This document shows, in pieces, positions 9,511-17,540 of a stretch of DNA of 60,901 nucleotides (the stretch's first letter is position 1; each line of letters opens with the position of its first letter). Source of the DNA: Clostridium sp. C105KSO13. Lineage in GTDB: Bacteria > Bacillota > Clostridia > Lachnospirales > Lachnospiraceae. The stretch spans positions 1 to 60,901 of the forward strand of contig NZ_FBWL01000154.1 in the NCBI RefSeq assembly GCF_001517425.1. The letters are read 5' to 3'. A program made the position numbers and the translations under genes. The notes beneath the pieces are model-generated. The model had not been told where the DNA came from. It did not search any database and saw nothing but the letters and a program-made list of their open reading frames with translations.

Positions 9511-10441
9511 AGAATCCTTTTCCTCCAATCAGGCTGTCTGTTTCTCTTGCCAGCTTCTGAATCAGATCCCGACACGCTAGTTCTTCCTTCACCATTCCGG
9601 CTATCTGCCCTGCCATCACGCTGCCGTTTACAACGTCACCTTCTACAACGGCTTTCCTAAGTCCTCCCAGTGTCAAGAGCTCCAGTTCCTCAAAGCCGGC
9701 GCCCTCCTGCTCTTTCTGCAGGTAGGTCTTTGTCATCTGATTGCGAAGAGCCCGTACCGGATGTCCTGTGGAACGTCCGGTTACTCTGGAATCAATATCT
9801 CTTGCTTTCAGAATGCACTGCTTATAATTTTCATGAACCATAGATTCTTTCGTCACCACAAAATGAGTCCCCATTTGCACTGCCTGTGCGCCAAGCATAA
9901 ATGCCGCCGCAATTCCTCTGCCGTCGGCAATTCCTCCGGCTGCTATAACCGGAACATTTACTCCATCCACAATCTGGGGTACCAAAACAAAGGTTGTGTT
10001 TTCACCGATATGTCCTCCGGCCTCTGTGCCTTCCGCCACAAGGGCGTCTGCACCGCAGCGCTCCATGCGTTTTGCAAGTGCCACAGAAGCAACAACCGGA
10101 ATCACTTTCACTCCTGCTTCTTTCCACATCTTCATATATTTTTCGGGAGAACCCGCACCGGTAGTGACTACCTTTACGCCTTCCTCGACTATAATTTTCG
10201 CGACCTCATCCGCATAAGGACTCATTAGCATAATGTTTACGCCAAAGGGTTTTTCTGTCAGCTTTTTCGCCGACCTAATCTGTTCACGTACCCAATCGGC
10301 AGGGGCGCTTGCAGCTCCGATCAGCCCAAGCCCGCCTGCTTCTGATACGGCGGCTGCAAGATGATATTCAGCAACCCAAGCCATTCCACCCTGGATAATT
10401 GGATATTCAATTTCTAAAATTTCGGTTACTTTTGTCTTCAT
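9503..10441 (-). CDS. fabK: Enoyl-ACP reductase II
   Basis: A 312-residue FMN-dependent enoyl-ACP reductase, the last reductive step of each elongation cycle and the FabI substitute in many Firmicutes. It has the QGGMAWVAEYHLAAAV N-terminus, the VAEGTEAGGHIGE motif with the conserved histidine near 145, and the FMN-phosphate loop AAGGIADGRGI. Its position between acpP (27-bp gap) and fabD matches the streptococcal and clostridial fab order and separates it from the longer paralogue at 1430-2488. Confidence 0.94.
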   Translation of the reverse strand: MKTKVTEILEIEYPIIQGGMAWVAEYHLAAAVSEAGGLGLIGAASAPADWVREQIRSAKKLTEKPFGVNIMLMSPYADEVAKIIVEEGVKVVTTGAGSPEKYMKMWKEAGVKVIPVVASVALAKRMERCGADALVAEGTEAGGHIGENTTFVLVPQIVDGVNVPVIAAGGIADGRGIAAAFMLGAQAVQMGTHFVVTKESMVHENYKQCILKARDIDSRVTGRSTGHPVRALRNQMTKTYLQKEQEGAGFEELELLTLGGLRKAVVEGDVVNGSVMAGQIAGMVKEELACRDLIQKLARETDSLIGGKGFYE

Positions 10442-10468
10442 ACGAACAACCTTTCTGTTATAATATTT

Positions 10469-10693
10469 CTATTTATGTCTTTCCAGGTATTTTATTACAT
10501 CCCCAATCGTAGCAATCTGCTCCAGGTCTTCCGAAGGAATCTCTACGTCAAACTCTTCCTCAAATGCCATAGCCACTTCAAACAAATCCAGCGAATCTGC
10601 CGCCAGATCTTCCTTGAACGAAGTTGCCCCCGTAAGTGTTTCAATATCTGCTCCTAAGGACTCCGCTACAATTTCTTTAACTTTTTCTAACAT
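10469..10693 (-). CDS. acpP: Acyl carrier protein
   Basis: A 74-residue acidic acyl carrier protein. The phosphopantetheine attachment serine is S34 in ADSLDLFEVAM, slightly divergent from the common DSLD(T/S)VE. It shuttles the growing acyl chain between all enzymes of the operon. It is separated from fabH by 129 bp of non-coding DNA with two imperfect hairpins. Confidence 0.95.
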   Translation of the reverse strand: MLEKVKEIVAESLGADIETLTGATSFKEDLAADSLDLFEVAMAFEEEFDVEIPSEDLEQIATIGDVIKYLERHK

Positions 10694-10731
10694 AATTTTA
10701 AATTTCCCTTCTTATTTTTTTACCTGCTCAG

Positions 10732-10814
10732 AGCCAAACCGTGTGAACCCCCAGGTTTTCGAGACTGGTTCTGAATAGTTGCTTTTTATGTAATCCGGTA
10801 AAACCGGGAATTAC
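10732..10814. repeat. Two imperfect hairpins in the fabH-acpP gap
   Basis: The first (10732-10772) pairs CAGAGCCAAACC with GGTTTTCGAGACTGGTTCTG with mismatches. Its right arm resembles the right arm of the hairpin at 12661-12700 (GGTTTCCAAACTTAGTTCTG). The second (10790-10814) pairs GTAATCCGGT with ACCGGGAATTAC. Neither has a clean T-run on the minus strand, so I do not call them terminators. They could be a dispersed repeat or an mRNA processing or stability element. Confidence 0.4.
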
Positions 10815-10822
10815 TTACTTTC

Positions 10823-11782
10823 TTACCACTCAAGGCAGGCTGCTCCCCAGGAAAGTCCGCCTCCGAAGCCTGCTATTACCAGTTTTTGCCCTGTCTTCAG
10901 CATCCCCTTATGGTTCATCTCATCCAACAAGATGGGAATACTGGCTGAAGATGTGTTTCCATATTCATCCAGATTCACTGGGAATTTGTCAATATCCTGT
11001 TCCAGCCGCCTTGCCACTCCTTCAATAATTCTTTTATTTGCCTGATGAAGAACAAAATAATTAACTTCATCCAATGATATATCCGCCTCTTTTAGGACCT
11101 CCAGTATTACCTCGGGCACCTTTCTTACTGCAAACTTAAATACTTCCCGGCCGTCCATCTTTATATAAGAATCCACATCCTCCTCGGGAATCCAGCCTTT
11201 GCGGTGTCTGCTCATACAACTAAGAGCATTCCCTCTGTTTCCATCGGAGTGAGTCACCGGCCGGTACAAAGTTCCCTTTACTGACTTAAGCACTGTGGCT
11301 CCGGCTCCATCACCAAAAAGGATGCAGGTGCTTCTGTCCTTCCAGTTCAGCAGGTTAGATAAACTCTCAGAACCTATCACCAGTACAGTCCGGCACATGC
11401 CGGATGTAATGTAAGCCTGGGCTGTATTATAGGCAAATACGAATCCCGTACAGGCAGCATTCAAGTCAAATCCGGTGGCATTCACTGCACCGATTTCCCT
11501 CTGTACTTCACAGGCAGCACAGGGCAGCATTGTCTCGGAGCTAAACGTAGAGACCAGAATCAAATCCAGCTCTTCAGGGGCAACACCGCCATTTTCTAAA
11601 GCTCTTCTGGAGGCAGCCACCGCCATAGATACTACCGTCTCCTCCTGTATTATGTGCCTCCTTATAACCCCCGTCCGTTCCCTGATCCATTCATCATTTG
11701 TATCCACAAGCTTAGCCAAATCGTCATTATCCAGAAAATGAGCTGGCACATATGAGCCAGTTCCACATATCTTTCCAACCAT
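10823..11782 (-). CDS. fabH: 3-oxoacyl-ACP synthase III
   Basis: A 319-residue initiating condensing enzyme (KAS III) joining acetyl-CoA or a branched starter with malonyl-ACP. The catalytic triad is C111 in NAACTGFVFAYN, the histidine of FVLHQANKRII near 243 and the asparagine of DEYGNTSSASIP near 273. It ends with the typical GFGGGLSWGA motif. It starts at ATG with GGAGA upstream. It is the first gene of the fatty-acid operon, 52 bp downstream of the FabT-like operator. Confidence 0.96.
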   Translation of the reverse strand: MVGKICGTGSYVPAHFLDNDDLAKLVDTNDEWIRERTGVIRRHIIQEETVVSMAVAASRRALENGGVAPEELDLILVSTFSSETMLPCAACEVQREIGAVNATGFDLNAACTGFVFAYNTAQAYITSGMCRTVLVIGSESLSNLLNWKDRSTCILFGDGAGATVLKSVKGTLYRPVTHSDGNRGNALSCMSRHRKGWIPEEDVDSYIKMDGREVFKFAVRKVPEVILEVLKEADISLDEVNYFVLHQANKRIIEGVARRLEQDIDKFPVNLDEYGNTSSASIPILLDEMNHKGMLKTGQKLVIAGFGGGLSWGAACLEW

Positions 11783-11833
11783 ATTTTGTCTCCATGTTTT
11801 ATTTTGACTTCAAATATCTTTTATTTAAAATAT

Positions 11834-11846
11834 TTTGATTATCAAA
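11834..11846 (-). promoter_or_regulatory. FabT-type operator upstream of fabH
   Basis: TTTGATTATCAAA is an odd-centred inverted repeat (TTTGA-N3-TCAAA), very close to the FabT box described in streptococci. It touches the -10 box of the fabH promoter, a position suited to repression. A weaker relative, TTTGA-N2-TCAAA, lies at 11803-11814 between it and the fabH start. The likely ligand protein is the MarR product at 928-1374. Confidence 0.8.
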
Positions 11847-11875
11847 GTATATATCACATTGTTCTTGTTTGTCAA
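11846..11875 (-). promoter_or_regulatory. Sigma-A promoter of the fatty-acid operon
   Basis: On the minus strand TTGACA (11870-11875) and TATACT (11846-11851) are separated by 18 nt; a TATATA with a 16-nt spacer overlaps it. The promoter faces fabH and abuts the FabT-type operator. Confidence 0.75.
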
Positions 11876-11981
11876 GATGAAATAGAAAAATACATATGGA
11901 TAAACTGTTACACTTTTACAAAAAAGATAAAATTAGGGGTTTACAAAGACGGGTATTCTATGATATTATATCACTTGTCGA

Positions 11982-12065
11982 GCGGAAGTGGCGGAATGGC
12001 AGACGCGCTAGATTCAGGTTCTAGTGGGAGTTTATCCTGTGAGAGTTCAAGTCTCTTCTTCCGCA
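11982..12065 (+). tRNA. tRNA-Leu (anticodon CAG)
   Basis: A class II tRNA with acceptor stem GCGGAAG pairing with CTTCCGC, D-arm GGCGGAATGGCAGACGC, and anticodon stem CTAGA/TCTAG enclosing the loop TTCAGGT (anticodon CAG). It has a long variable arm and the T-arm GAGAGTTCAAGTCTC. The discriminator base is A and the CCA end is not encoded. It is transcribed divergently from the fatty-acid operon and followed directly by a terminator. Confidence 0.95.
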
Positions 12066-12066
12066 T

Positions 12067-12106
12067 AAAGGCTGTAATCCTTACGGATTACAGCCTTTTT
12101 TGTTTT
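12067..12106 (+). terminator. Terminator after tRNA-Leu
   Basis: AAGGCTGTAATCC and GGATTACAGCCTT form a perfect 13-bp stem with a 4-nt loop, followed by a T-rich run. It starts 2 nt after the tRNA. Confidence 0.9.
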
Positions 12107-12154
12107 TCCTTGCATTTACTTGCTTTGCCATATTCACTTATTTCCGGTGTACCG

Positions 12155-12394
12155 TCAGCAAGACGAATCATTCTTCTTTACGTTCATTGTTTCTCTTCCC
12201 ACCATTTCATCAAGTGATACTCCAAAAATATCTGCCATAGCTGATAACTCGTAAATATCCGGTGTTCGTTTCCCCACCTCATAATTTGAAAGTGTCTGCC
12301 TCTTCATATACATTTTTTGTGCCAACTGTTCCTGCGTCATATTCCGTTGCCCTCTCAACGCTTTTATATTGCGCCCAATTGTGTTTTTCGTCAT
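12155..12394 (-). CDS. Small XRE/Cro-type HTH regulator
   Basis: A 79-residue DNA-binding protein made almost entirely of one XRE helix-turn-helix domain (IGRNIKALRGQRNMTQEQLA to about residue 60, with QTLSNYEVGKRTPD at the recognition helix). I start at the ATG at 12394, which has AAGGAAAAAAG upstream; an ATG at 12430 lacks a ribosome site. It has no effector domain. Its neighbours give no clue to its target. Confidence 0.8.
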   Translation of the reverse strand: MTKNTIGRNIKALRGQRNMTQEQLAQKMYMKRQTLSNYEVGKRTPDIYELSAMADIFGVSLDEMVGRETMNVKKNDSSC

Positions 12395-12615
12395 TTCTTT
12401 TTTCCTTGCCTTCTCCACATATGGATTCATCCATAGGAATCAACATCTATACTCACCTTCGCCCATTGCTGATATTATATATTTTTGGACAATTTAAGTC
12501 AATCTACCAAATACACGAATTACGACCTTCAATATTATATATAATCAACAATTTTATCTTTTCTTGCATTTCTCGTAAGTTATTTTGGATAGACTTGTTT
12601 ACTTGATTGTGAACC

Positions 12616-12646
12616 AAAAAAAGAGACAGACTACTCAGCCTGTCTC
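12616..12646 (-). terminator. Intrinsic terminator of the zinc-ribbon gene
   Basis: On the minus strand GAGACAG and CTGTCTC form a 7-bp stem followed by seven T residues. It lies 54 bp beyond the stop of the gene at 12700-13107, after a second perfect hairpin. Confidence 0.75.
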
Positions 12647-12660
12647 AGTAATATTTCGGA

Positions 12661-12700
12661 ACTGCTCGGAAACCGCAGGTTTCCAAACTTAGTTCTGTCT
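12661..12700. repeat. Nested hairpin at the 3' end of the zinc-ribbon gene
   Basis: GGAAACC-GCA-GGTTTCC (12668-12684) is a perfect hairpin nested inside GAACT...AGTTC. The octamer CTGTCTCA, or its reverse complement, appears at both sides of the block (12640 and 12695). The right arm resembles a segment in the fabH-acpP gap, which suggests a dispersed structured repeat. Confidence 0.45.
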
Positions 12701-13107
12701 CAGCTTTTTTTAATGAATGTGGTGCTGCATTTGGGGCAGCGGATTTCTATCTTTCCTTTCCCTCTTGGGACACGTATTTTTTGACTACATGTGGGACATT
12801 TATATATGTGGTGTGTCTTTCGCTGCCTCCACATACTCTTCTGTTTGTAAAAGAAACTGCGTATCTTATATGTTCTTGTCAAAAATGTCTGATTTTCAGT
12901 ATATCGTTTTGTGACGTTTCTTGAAAACATCCTGAAATAGCAATAGATAATTAAAATCCAGCCAAGTGCATAGCAAATTGTACCGACAACTCTCCCTCTA
13001 AAAACGGAGGAAAGAAATACAACTATAAGACCGATAACAAGCAGAAATTTGGAAAATGCATCTACTCCATATCTTCCCTGCATAAACCGCATCATCTTTT
13101 CTCTCAT
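12700..13107 (-). CDS. Membrane protein with C-terminal zinc ribbon
   Basis: A 135-residue protein. Two hydrophobic segments at about 18-36 (FLLVIGLIVVFLSSVF) and 40-60 (VVGTICYALGWILIIYCYF) are followed by a basic linker and a C-terminal zinc ribbon with CPTC near 105 and CPKC near 125. The ribbon should face the cytoplasm. I recognise no specific family function. It stands alone between a terminator and the DUF4340 gene; ATG has AGGATGG upstream. Confidence 0.7.
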   Translation of the reverse strand: MREKMMRFMQGRYGVDAFSKFLLVIGLIVVFLSSVFRGRVVGTICYALGWILIIYCYFRMFSRNVTKRYTENQTFLTRTYKIRSFFYKQKSMWRQRKTHHIYKCPTCSQKIRVPRGKGKIEIRCPKCSTTFIKKS

Positions 13108-13198
13108 GATTTACCATCCTAACTTTTATTCATCCTGTAACAACCTATAGAATATTTTCCTCCATCATACATCAATTGTCAATAAAATACCTATTAAA

Positions 13199-14107
13199 TT
13201 AGTGTAAATTTAAAATGTTGTTACAAATATCTTCTGATATCAGGTATACAATCCTTGAATTCTTTATCATTACATACCTGCTCCCCTTGGTGTCTGTGCT
13301 GCCCAGGTATAATATGAGGACTTCGTCTTTTTTGTCTTTCGTATAGGTTGCTTCTACTGTAATTCTGGACGCCTCATCCAATCCAAATTTCGGAAGGTCT
13401 TTGTCATCAACAGAATAGTCCGCTGCAGTCTCTAATTTAACAGCTCCCAGTCCTCCTGCAGCCGCCGCAATATTCTTGGAGTCATCATCGTTTTTTGAAT
13501 CATAGGTATTAGAACTGCCATTTTGAGTGATGACCACTTTTTTCAGATTTCCACTTCCAATACTTGGATAAGCATCCAATTGTGCCATATCCTCCAGTTT
13601 GTTTTGAAGGTCAGATATAGATGTACTGCTCACTGTGTAGACTTTATTTGTATCATCAACGGTAATATAATAATCGTCTCCGGTTATATTCCCATAATAC
13701 AATGTGGTCTCTTTTCCATCCCCATCCGTCAATACCACGGTATAATCCGGCTCTTTCAACCCGTAGTCCTCCAAGGAGTCACCGTTTTTAAGCGCCCGCC
13801 TGGCTTTTAATTTACTGAAAGTATCTTCCATCTGCCGGAGATAACTCTGCGCAAGCGGAAAGTCCTTATCCTTTGCGTCATACCATTTATCATCTTCCTT
13901 CTTGAAGTCAAAATCACCATTTCCAACATTATATTTAATTTCTTTTAGACTATTAATATCCGTTACATAAATTGTTTCTGCCTCTGCTTTTGCTTTTTTC
14001 TTTTTTTCCTGGCTCTTATTATGTTTCTGTAAACCAAAATAAACTGCCAGGAGAATTAGTAGAACACAGAACAGCAATATGAATAACCTTTTTCTTTTCT
14101 GTTCCAT
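13199..14107 (-). CDS. DUF4340 membrane-anchored protein
   Basis: A 302-residue protein with one N-terminal transmembrane segment (about 7-25, LFILLFCVLLILLAVYF) and a large extracytoplasmic part. It contains repeated DUF4340-like units, recognisable by segments such as YGLKEPDYTVVLTDGDGKETTLYYG and KFGLDEASRITVEATY. I start at the ATG at 14107, which has AGGAGGAG upstream and follows the previous gene by 10 bp. It is the last gene of an ABC operon with a GldG-like protein. Known DUF4340 genes commonly accompany such ABC systems, but the function is unknown. Confidence 0.8.
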   Translation of the reverse strand: MEQKRKRLFILLFCVLLILLAVYFGLQKHNKSQEKKKKAKAEAETIYVTDINSLKEIKYNVGNGDFDFKKEDDKWYDAKDKDFPLAQSYLRQMEDTFSKLKARRALKNGDSLEDYGLKEPDYTVVLTDGDGKETTLYYGNITGDDYYITVDDTNKVYTVSSTSISDLQNKLEDMAQLDAYPSIGSGNLKKVVITQNGSSNTYDSKNDDDSKNIAAAAGGLGAVKLETAADYSVDDKDLPKFGLDEASRITVEATYTKDKKDEVLILYLGSTDTKGSRYVMIKNSRIVYLISEDICNNILNLH

Positions 14108-14117
14108 ATTTCTCCTC

Positions 14118-15512
14118 CTAAGCTTTTCTTCTTCTGAACCAGACTGTAAATCCCAAGCCCAGCACCAGGATTGGAACTCCAAATACCACCAGGAGACTAA
14201 ACAGGCCCGCATGCTGCACTGTATTATACTCAGGTACAAGGCTTTTGGGCTCAATTGTAATGCTTTGCACATCATCAAAATTGCTGCCCACTGCGTTCAT
14301 AAACACAGTCGTATTCTCAAGCTGAGAAAATGTATCTGTAATCTGAGAATCAATCAGGCTGGCCGCCGAGATAACCGTCAGACGGCTTTCTGCTTTACCC
14401 CTCTTTTCTGTCGCCACCGCTCCCAGTGTATAGGTTCCATTAGTCTGCTTATCTTCTGTCACTGCATAGGCTTGCTCAGAAGTTGTCATAAAAGGTTCTG
14501 CCGTTATAGTGTCTCTTGCTGCATCCACCATAGTCATGCCCTTCGCATTCGTCAAAAGTACCATCTGAGATGAAACTCCTTTTGTCATATCACCGGACAA
14601 CGAAAGATTCGGGAATATATAGTAATAATTATTCTGATAACATCTCTGTGGATCCGCAATATATCCGTCGGCCTCCTGCATCCCATATTCCTTCAGTATC
14701 TGGGACAGATTCGGTAAATCTGAAGCTTCAGTTTCTCCCAGCAGTACGATCATCTTGCCGCCTCCGGAAAGGTAGTCTTTTACAGCTTTCAATTCATCCG
14801 CCGTTAAATCTGTGGCAGGCGCATACATCAATAATAAATCGCAGTCATCCGGTATGGATGCATCCATTACTAGATTCAGCTCTTTTGTGCTGTAATTGTT
14901 CTTATGCATCATATCCGAAACGGAACCTGACAAAGTTGCTTCTCCATGCCCGGTTGTCCGGAAAATTGTCTTGTCTGCATCACTGGTCACATAATTTACA
15001 GCACTTGTCAGCTGCCCGTCAGCATCGAATTGAGATTCTGATGCAGTCCCTGTATAATAATATGACGATTCATCCTTTACGATAATGCTGTCAAACGATA
15101 CATTTGTAGTCTTCCCTGAAGCTTCATTTGCTACAACAATTGTATTTTTATCCGCATTATACTCTTTCAATACAGAAGGATGAAGGACCGGGTCAATCCA
15201 TTTTACTGAAACATTTTTGGACAAAGCATCATACTTACTCAAAAATGTTTTTATTCTGTCATCTGTATTTTCTTTTTCTGCCAGTACTGTAAGCGTCACT
15301 TTTGAATTCATCTTCTTTAAAAGTTTACGGCTCGTATCTGATATTTCATATATCTTTGTACTGCTAACATCAATGTTCCTGTATTTTTCAGGCAGTTGTC
15401 CGAAAATGAGATTTATCACTACTATGACAGCAATTACCATAATAGTCAGCCCTACGCTGAAAACTCCATTTTTAGTTCCCGCTGACCGAAATAGTTTTTT
15501 AAGCTTTTTCAC
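14118..15512 (-). CDS. GldG-like auxiliary protein of an ABC exporter
   Basis: A 464-residue protein with a transmembrane helix near each end (about 18-38 and 440-458, the second followed by basic residues) and an extracytoplasmic ABC-type-transport auxiliary domain between them. It matches the GldG family: SSTKIYEISDTSRKLLKKM, a long middle domain with LLMYAPATDLTADELKAVK, and YLSGGGKMIVLLG. It starts at GTG with GGAGGGG 7 nt upstream. It is encoded between the permease and DUF4340 genes. In Bacteroidetes GldG works with GldA and GldF; in this lineage the exported substrate is unknown. Confidence 0.8.
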   Translation of the reverse strand: MKKLKKLFRSAGTKNGVFSVGLTIMVIAVIVVINLIFGQLPEKYRNIDVSSTKIYEISDTSRKLLKKMNSKVTLTVLAEKENTDDRIKTFLSKYDALSKNVSVKWIDPVLHPSVLKEYNADKNTIVVANEASGKTTNVSFDSIIVKDESSYYYTGTASESQFDADGQLTSAVNYVTSDADKTIFRTTGHGEATLSGSVSDMMHKNNYSTKELNLVMDASIPDDCDLLLMYAPATDLTADELKAVKDYLSGGGKMIVLLGETEASDLPNLSQILKEYGMQEADGYIADPQRCYQNNYYYIFPNLSLSGDMTKGVSSQMVLLTNAKGMTMVDAARDTITAEPFMTTSEQAYAVTEDKQTNGTYTLGAVATEKRGKAESRLTVISAASLIDSQITDTFSQLENTTVFMNAVGSNFDDVQSITIEPKSLVPEYNTVQHAGLFSLLVVFGVPILVLGLGFTVWFRRRKA

Positions 15513-15524
15513 CTTTCACCCCTC

Positions 15525-16391
15525 CTAACTCCAGCGTCTTCTCTGTATTGTCTGTATCGTAAGAAAAACAAATGCTGCGATAATAGACAGATACAGGACG
15601 ATTCCGCTTACATTTACAATGTTATTTGAAGTAATATCTGTAAAAAATTTTGCCAGCGCAAGATTGCCAAGAACTTTCGTTAGTATATTTTCAAATAGAC
15701 TGGATTTCATGATATAGGTAATAACGCAGACAGCAGCTCCTGTCAGTTCCACAGCACCGCTTATCAGCCAGTTTCCAGTCATATGCTGTATATAAGCTGC
15801 CGCAATTGTCAAAATAAGGATAATTCCAATGACTCCGCCGGAAGCCGACCTTGGCAGGAATGACAAGATTCCATCCCACAGGTAAAGGGCCAGCAGCACG
15901 CCAAAGGTCGTCACGAAAGCAATGATCTGACTTTCTGTCAGAGAAGACAAAAACATTCCGATAGCAATGTATACACAACCCAGCAGGAAGAATACACCGA
16001 TTGATATGTAGTCCACCTTCAGATAGGATATTCCCTGTAGTTTAATAATCAGTGGGAAGAGACAAAAAATAATATTCGGAACAGCCAGAACTGAAACCAT
16101 GGCCAGGTATTTTCCCAATACTATTTTAGTCAGACTTACCGGTGCAGTTAAAAGCAGCTGATCTGTCTTATTTTTTCGTTCCTCCGCAAAGCTTCTCATC
16201 GTGAGCAGTGGTATACCTACCAGAAATACAATCAGCGAACCTGACAAAGTATATGAAAAGTACGGGTATCCCGCATTCAGATTATACGCCACAAAATAAA
16301 TTCCCGTAAAACCTACCAGAAATGCAACAAACACGCATCCAATCATGGATTGAAAATATCCCTTCAGTTCCCTTTTATAAACGGCCAGCAT
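15525..16391 (-). CDS. ABC-2 type permease (GldF-like)
   Basis: A 288-residue integral membrane protein with about six hydrophobic segments and the ABC-2 signature layout: an N-terminal cytoplasmic YKRELKGYF, a first helix (MIGCVFVAFLVGFTGIYF), and MRSFAEERKNKTDQLLLTAPVS between helices 2 and 3. It overlaps the ATPase gene by 17 bp and has a strong AAGGAGG site. It should form the membrane channel for the ATPase encoded just upstream. Confidence 0.88.
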   Translation of the reverse strand: MLAVYKRELKGYFQSMIGCVFVAFLVGFTGIYFVAYNLNAGYPYFSYTLSGSLIVFLVGIPLLTMRSFAEERKNKTDQLLLTAPVSLTKIVLGKYLAMVSVLAVPNIIFCLFPLIIKLQGISYLKVDYISIGVFFLLGCVYIAIGMFLSSLTESQIIAFVTTFGVLLALYLWDGILSFLPRSASGGVIGIILILTIAAAYIQHMTGNWLISGAVELTGAAVCVITYIMKSSLFENILTKVLGNLALAKFFTDITSNNIVNVSGIVLYLSIIAAFVFLTIQTIQRRRWS

Positions 16392-17367
16392 CTGCTTTCG
16401 CCTCCTTCTCTTCTGGGATTTCTAATTTAGGCTCCTCTTCTTTTTGTGTCAGCTCCAGAAAGATTTCTTCCAGACTCGCACGATTTGTTTTCAGCATAAG
16501 AAGTGGACATTTTTGATCCGCGAATGCAAAAAATATCTTTTCTCTTATATCCGCATTTTTTTTTACATTCAATGATGCAAATGTAGTTCCATCCGATCTT
16601 TTTTCCATCTTTATAGATAAAATTTCATGAATCGGCTCCAATATTTTTCTGACTCGTGAGGGATCGGTTTTCGTCTGAATCTCCACCGACTCGGCATCAT
16701 CCAGCAAATGTTCCAGATTGTCAGGAGTGTCACTGGCAACAAGCCTGCCTTTTGATATAATCATAATATAATCACAGACCTCTTTCACCTCTGCCAGAAT
16801 GTGAGAACTCAAGATAACCGTATGTTTTTTCGATAGGTTACGAATCAGTTCTCTGATTTCAATAATCTGCTTTGGGTCCAGTCCCACTGTTGGCTCATCC
16901 AAAATAATGATATCCGGAAACCCCATTATGGCCTGCGCCAGCCCGGTCCTCTGCCGATATCCTTTGGACAGATTGCGGATAAGACGTTCCCTGACGTCCT
17001 GAAGCTTTACAAGCTTTAAAACCTCTTCCACAGAAGATTCTCGTTTTTCCTTTGATATTCCCTTCAGCTCTGCCACAAAATCCAGGTACTCCCAAACCGT
17101 CATCTCCATATACAGAGGAGGAATCTCTGGAAGATACCCTATGTACTTTTTAGCTTCTGTAGGCTCCTTGAGTATGTCATGCCCGTCAATGAGCACTTCC
17201 CCTTCTGTAGCTCCCAGATATCCCGTCATAATGTTCATGGTGGTGGATTTCCCTGCCCCGTTGGGCCCCAAAAAGCCATAGATTTTCCCTTTTTCTATCT
17301 TGAAACTTAGGTTATCTACGGCCAGATGATCCCCATATTTTTTCACTAAATTCTTTACCTGTATCAA
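16375..17367 (-). CDS. ABC transporter ATPase (GldA-like)
   Basis: A 330-residue ABC ATPase. Walker A is GPNGAGKST near residue 35, the signature is LSKGYRQRTGLAQAI near 140, Walker B is IIILDEPTVGLD near 160 and the H-loop is SSHILAEV near 192. A C-terminal extension of about 110 residues resembles the regulatory domain of GldA/NatA-type exporters. It starts at TTG, supported by GGGAGG 8 nt upstream. It is the first gene of the four-gene ABC operon. Confidence 0.92.
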   Translation of the reverse strand: MIQVKNLVKKYGDHLAVDNLSFKIEKGKIYGFLGPNGAGKSTTMNIMTGYLGATEGEVLIDGHDILKEPTEAKKYIGYLPEIPPLYMEMTVWEYLDFVAELKGISKEKRESSVEEVLKLVKLQDVRERLIRNLSKGYRQRTGLAQAIMGFPDIIILDEPTVGLDPKQIIEIRELIRNLSKKHTVILSSHILAEVKEVCDYIMIISKGRLVASDTPDNLEHLLDDAESVEIQTKTDPSRVRKILEPIHEILSIKMEKRSDGTTFASLNVKKNADIREKIFFAFADQKCPLLMLKTNRASLEEIFLELTQKEEEPKLEIPEEKEAKADAGRL

Positions 17368-17540
17368 GTCTTTACCTCCCTGTGATATAATTTAGGGCCC
17401 TGGCGCACTGTCCCATGAATTATTAAGGAGACGGCACACTGGTTCAGCCTTCACATGGCATTAACGTTAGCAGAACTTTGTGAAATATTTGTGTTGTAAA
17501 TGTGGAATTTTCAGGGTCATTTATTCTGTATAAGTTTTCT

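Noticed and set aside
11786-12217. A 143-codon plus-strand reading frame
   Set aside because: It runs straight through the tRNA-Leu gene and its terminator, has no ribosome site and no family resemblance.
13199-14278. A longer version of the DUF4340 gene
   Set aside because: The extra 57 N-terminal codons lie inside the GldG-like gene; the ATG at 14107 has a strong AGGAGGAG site and leads directly into the membrane helix.
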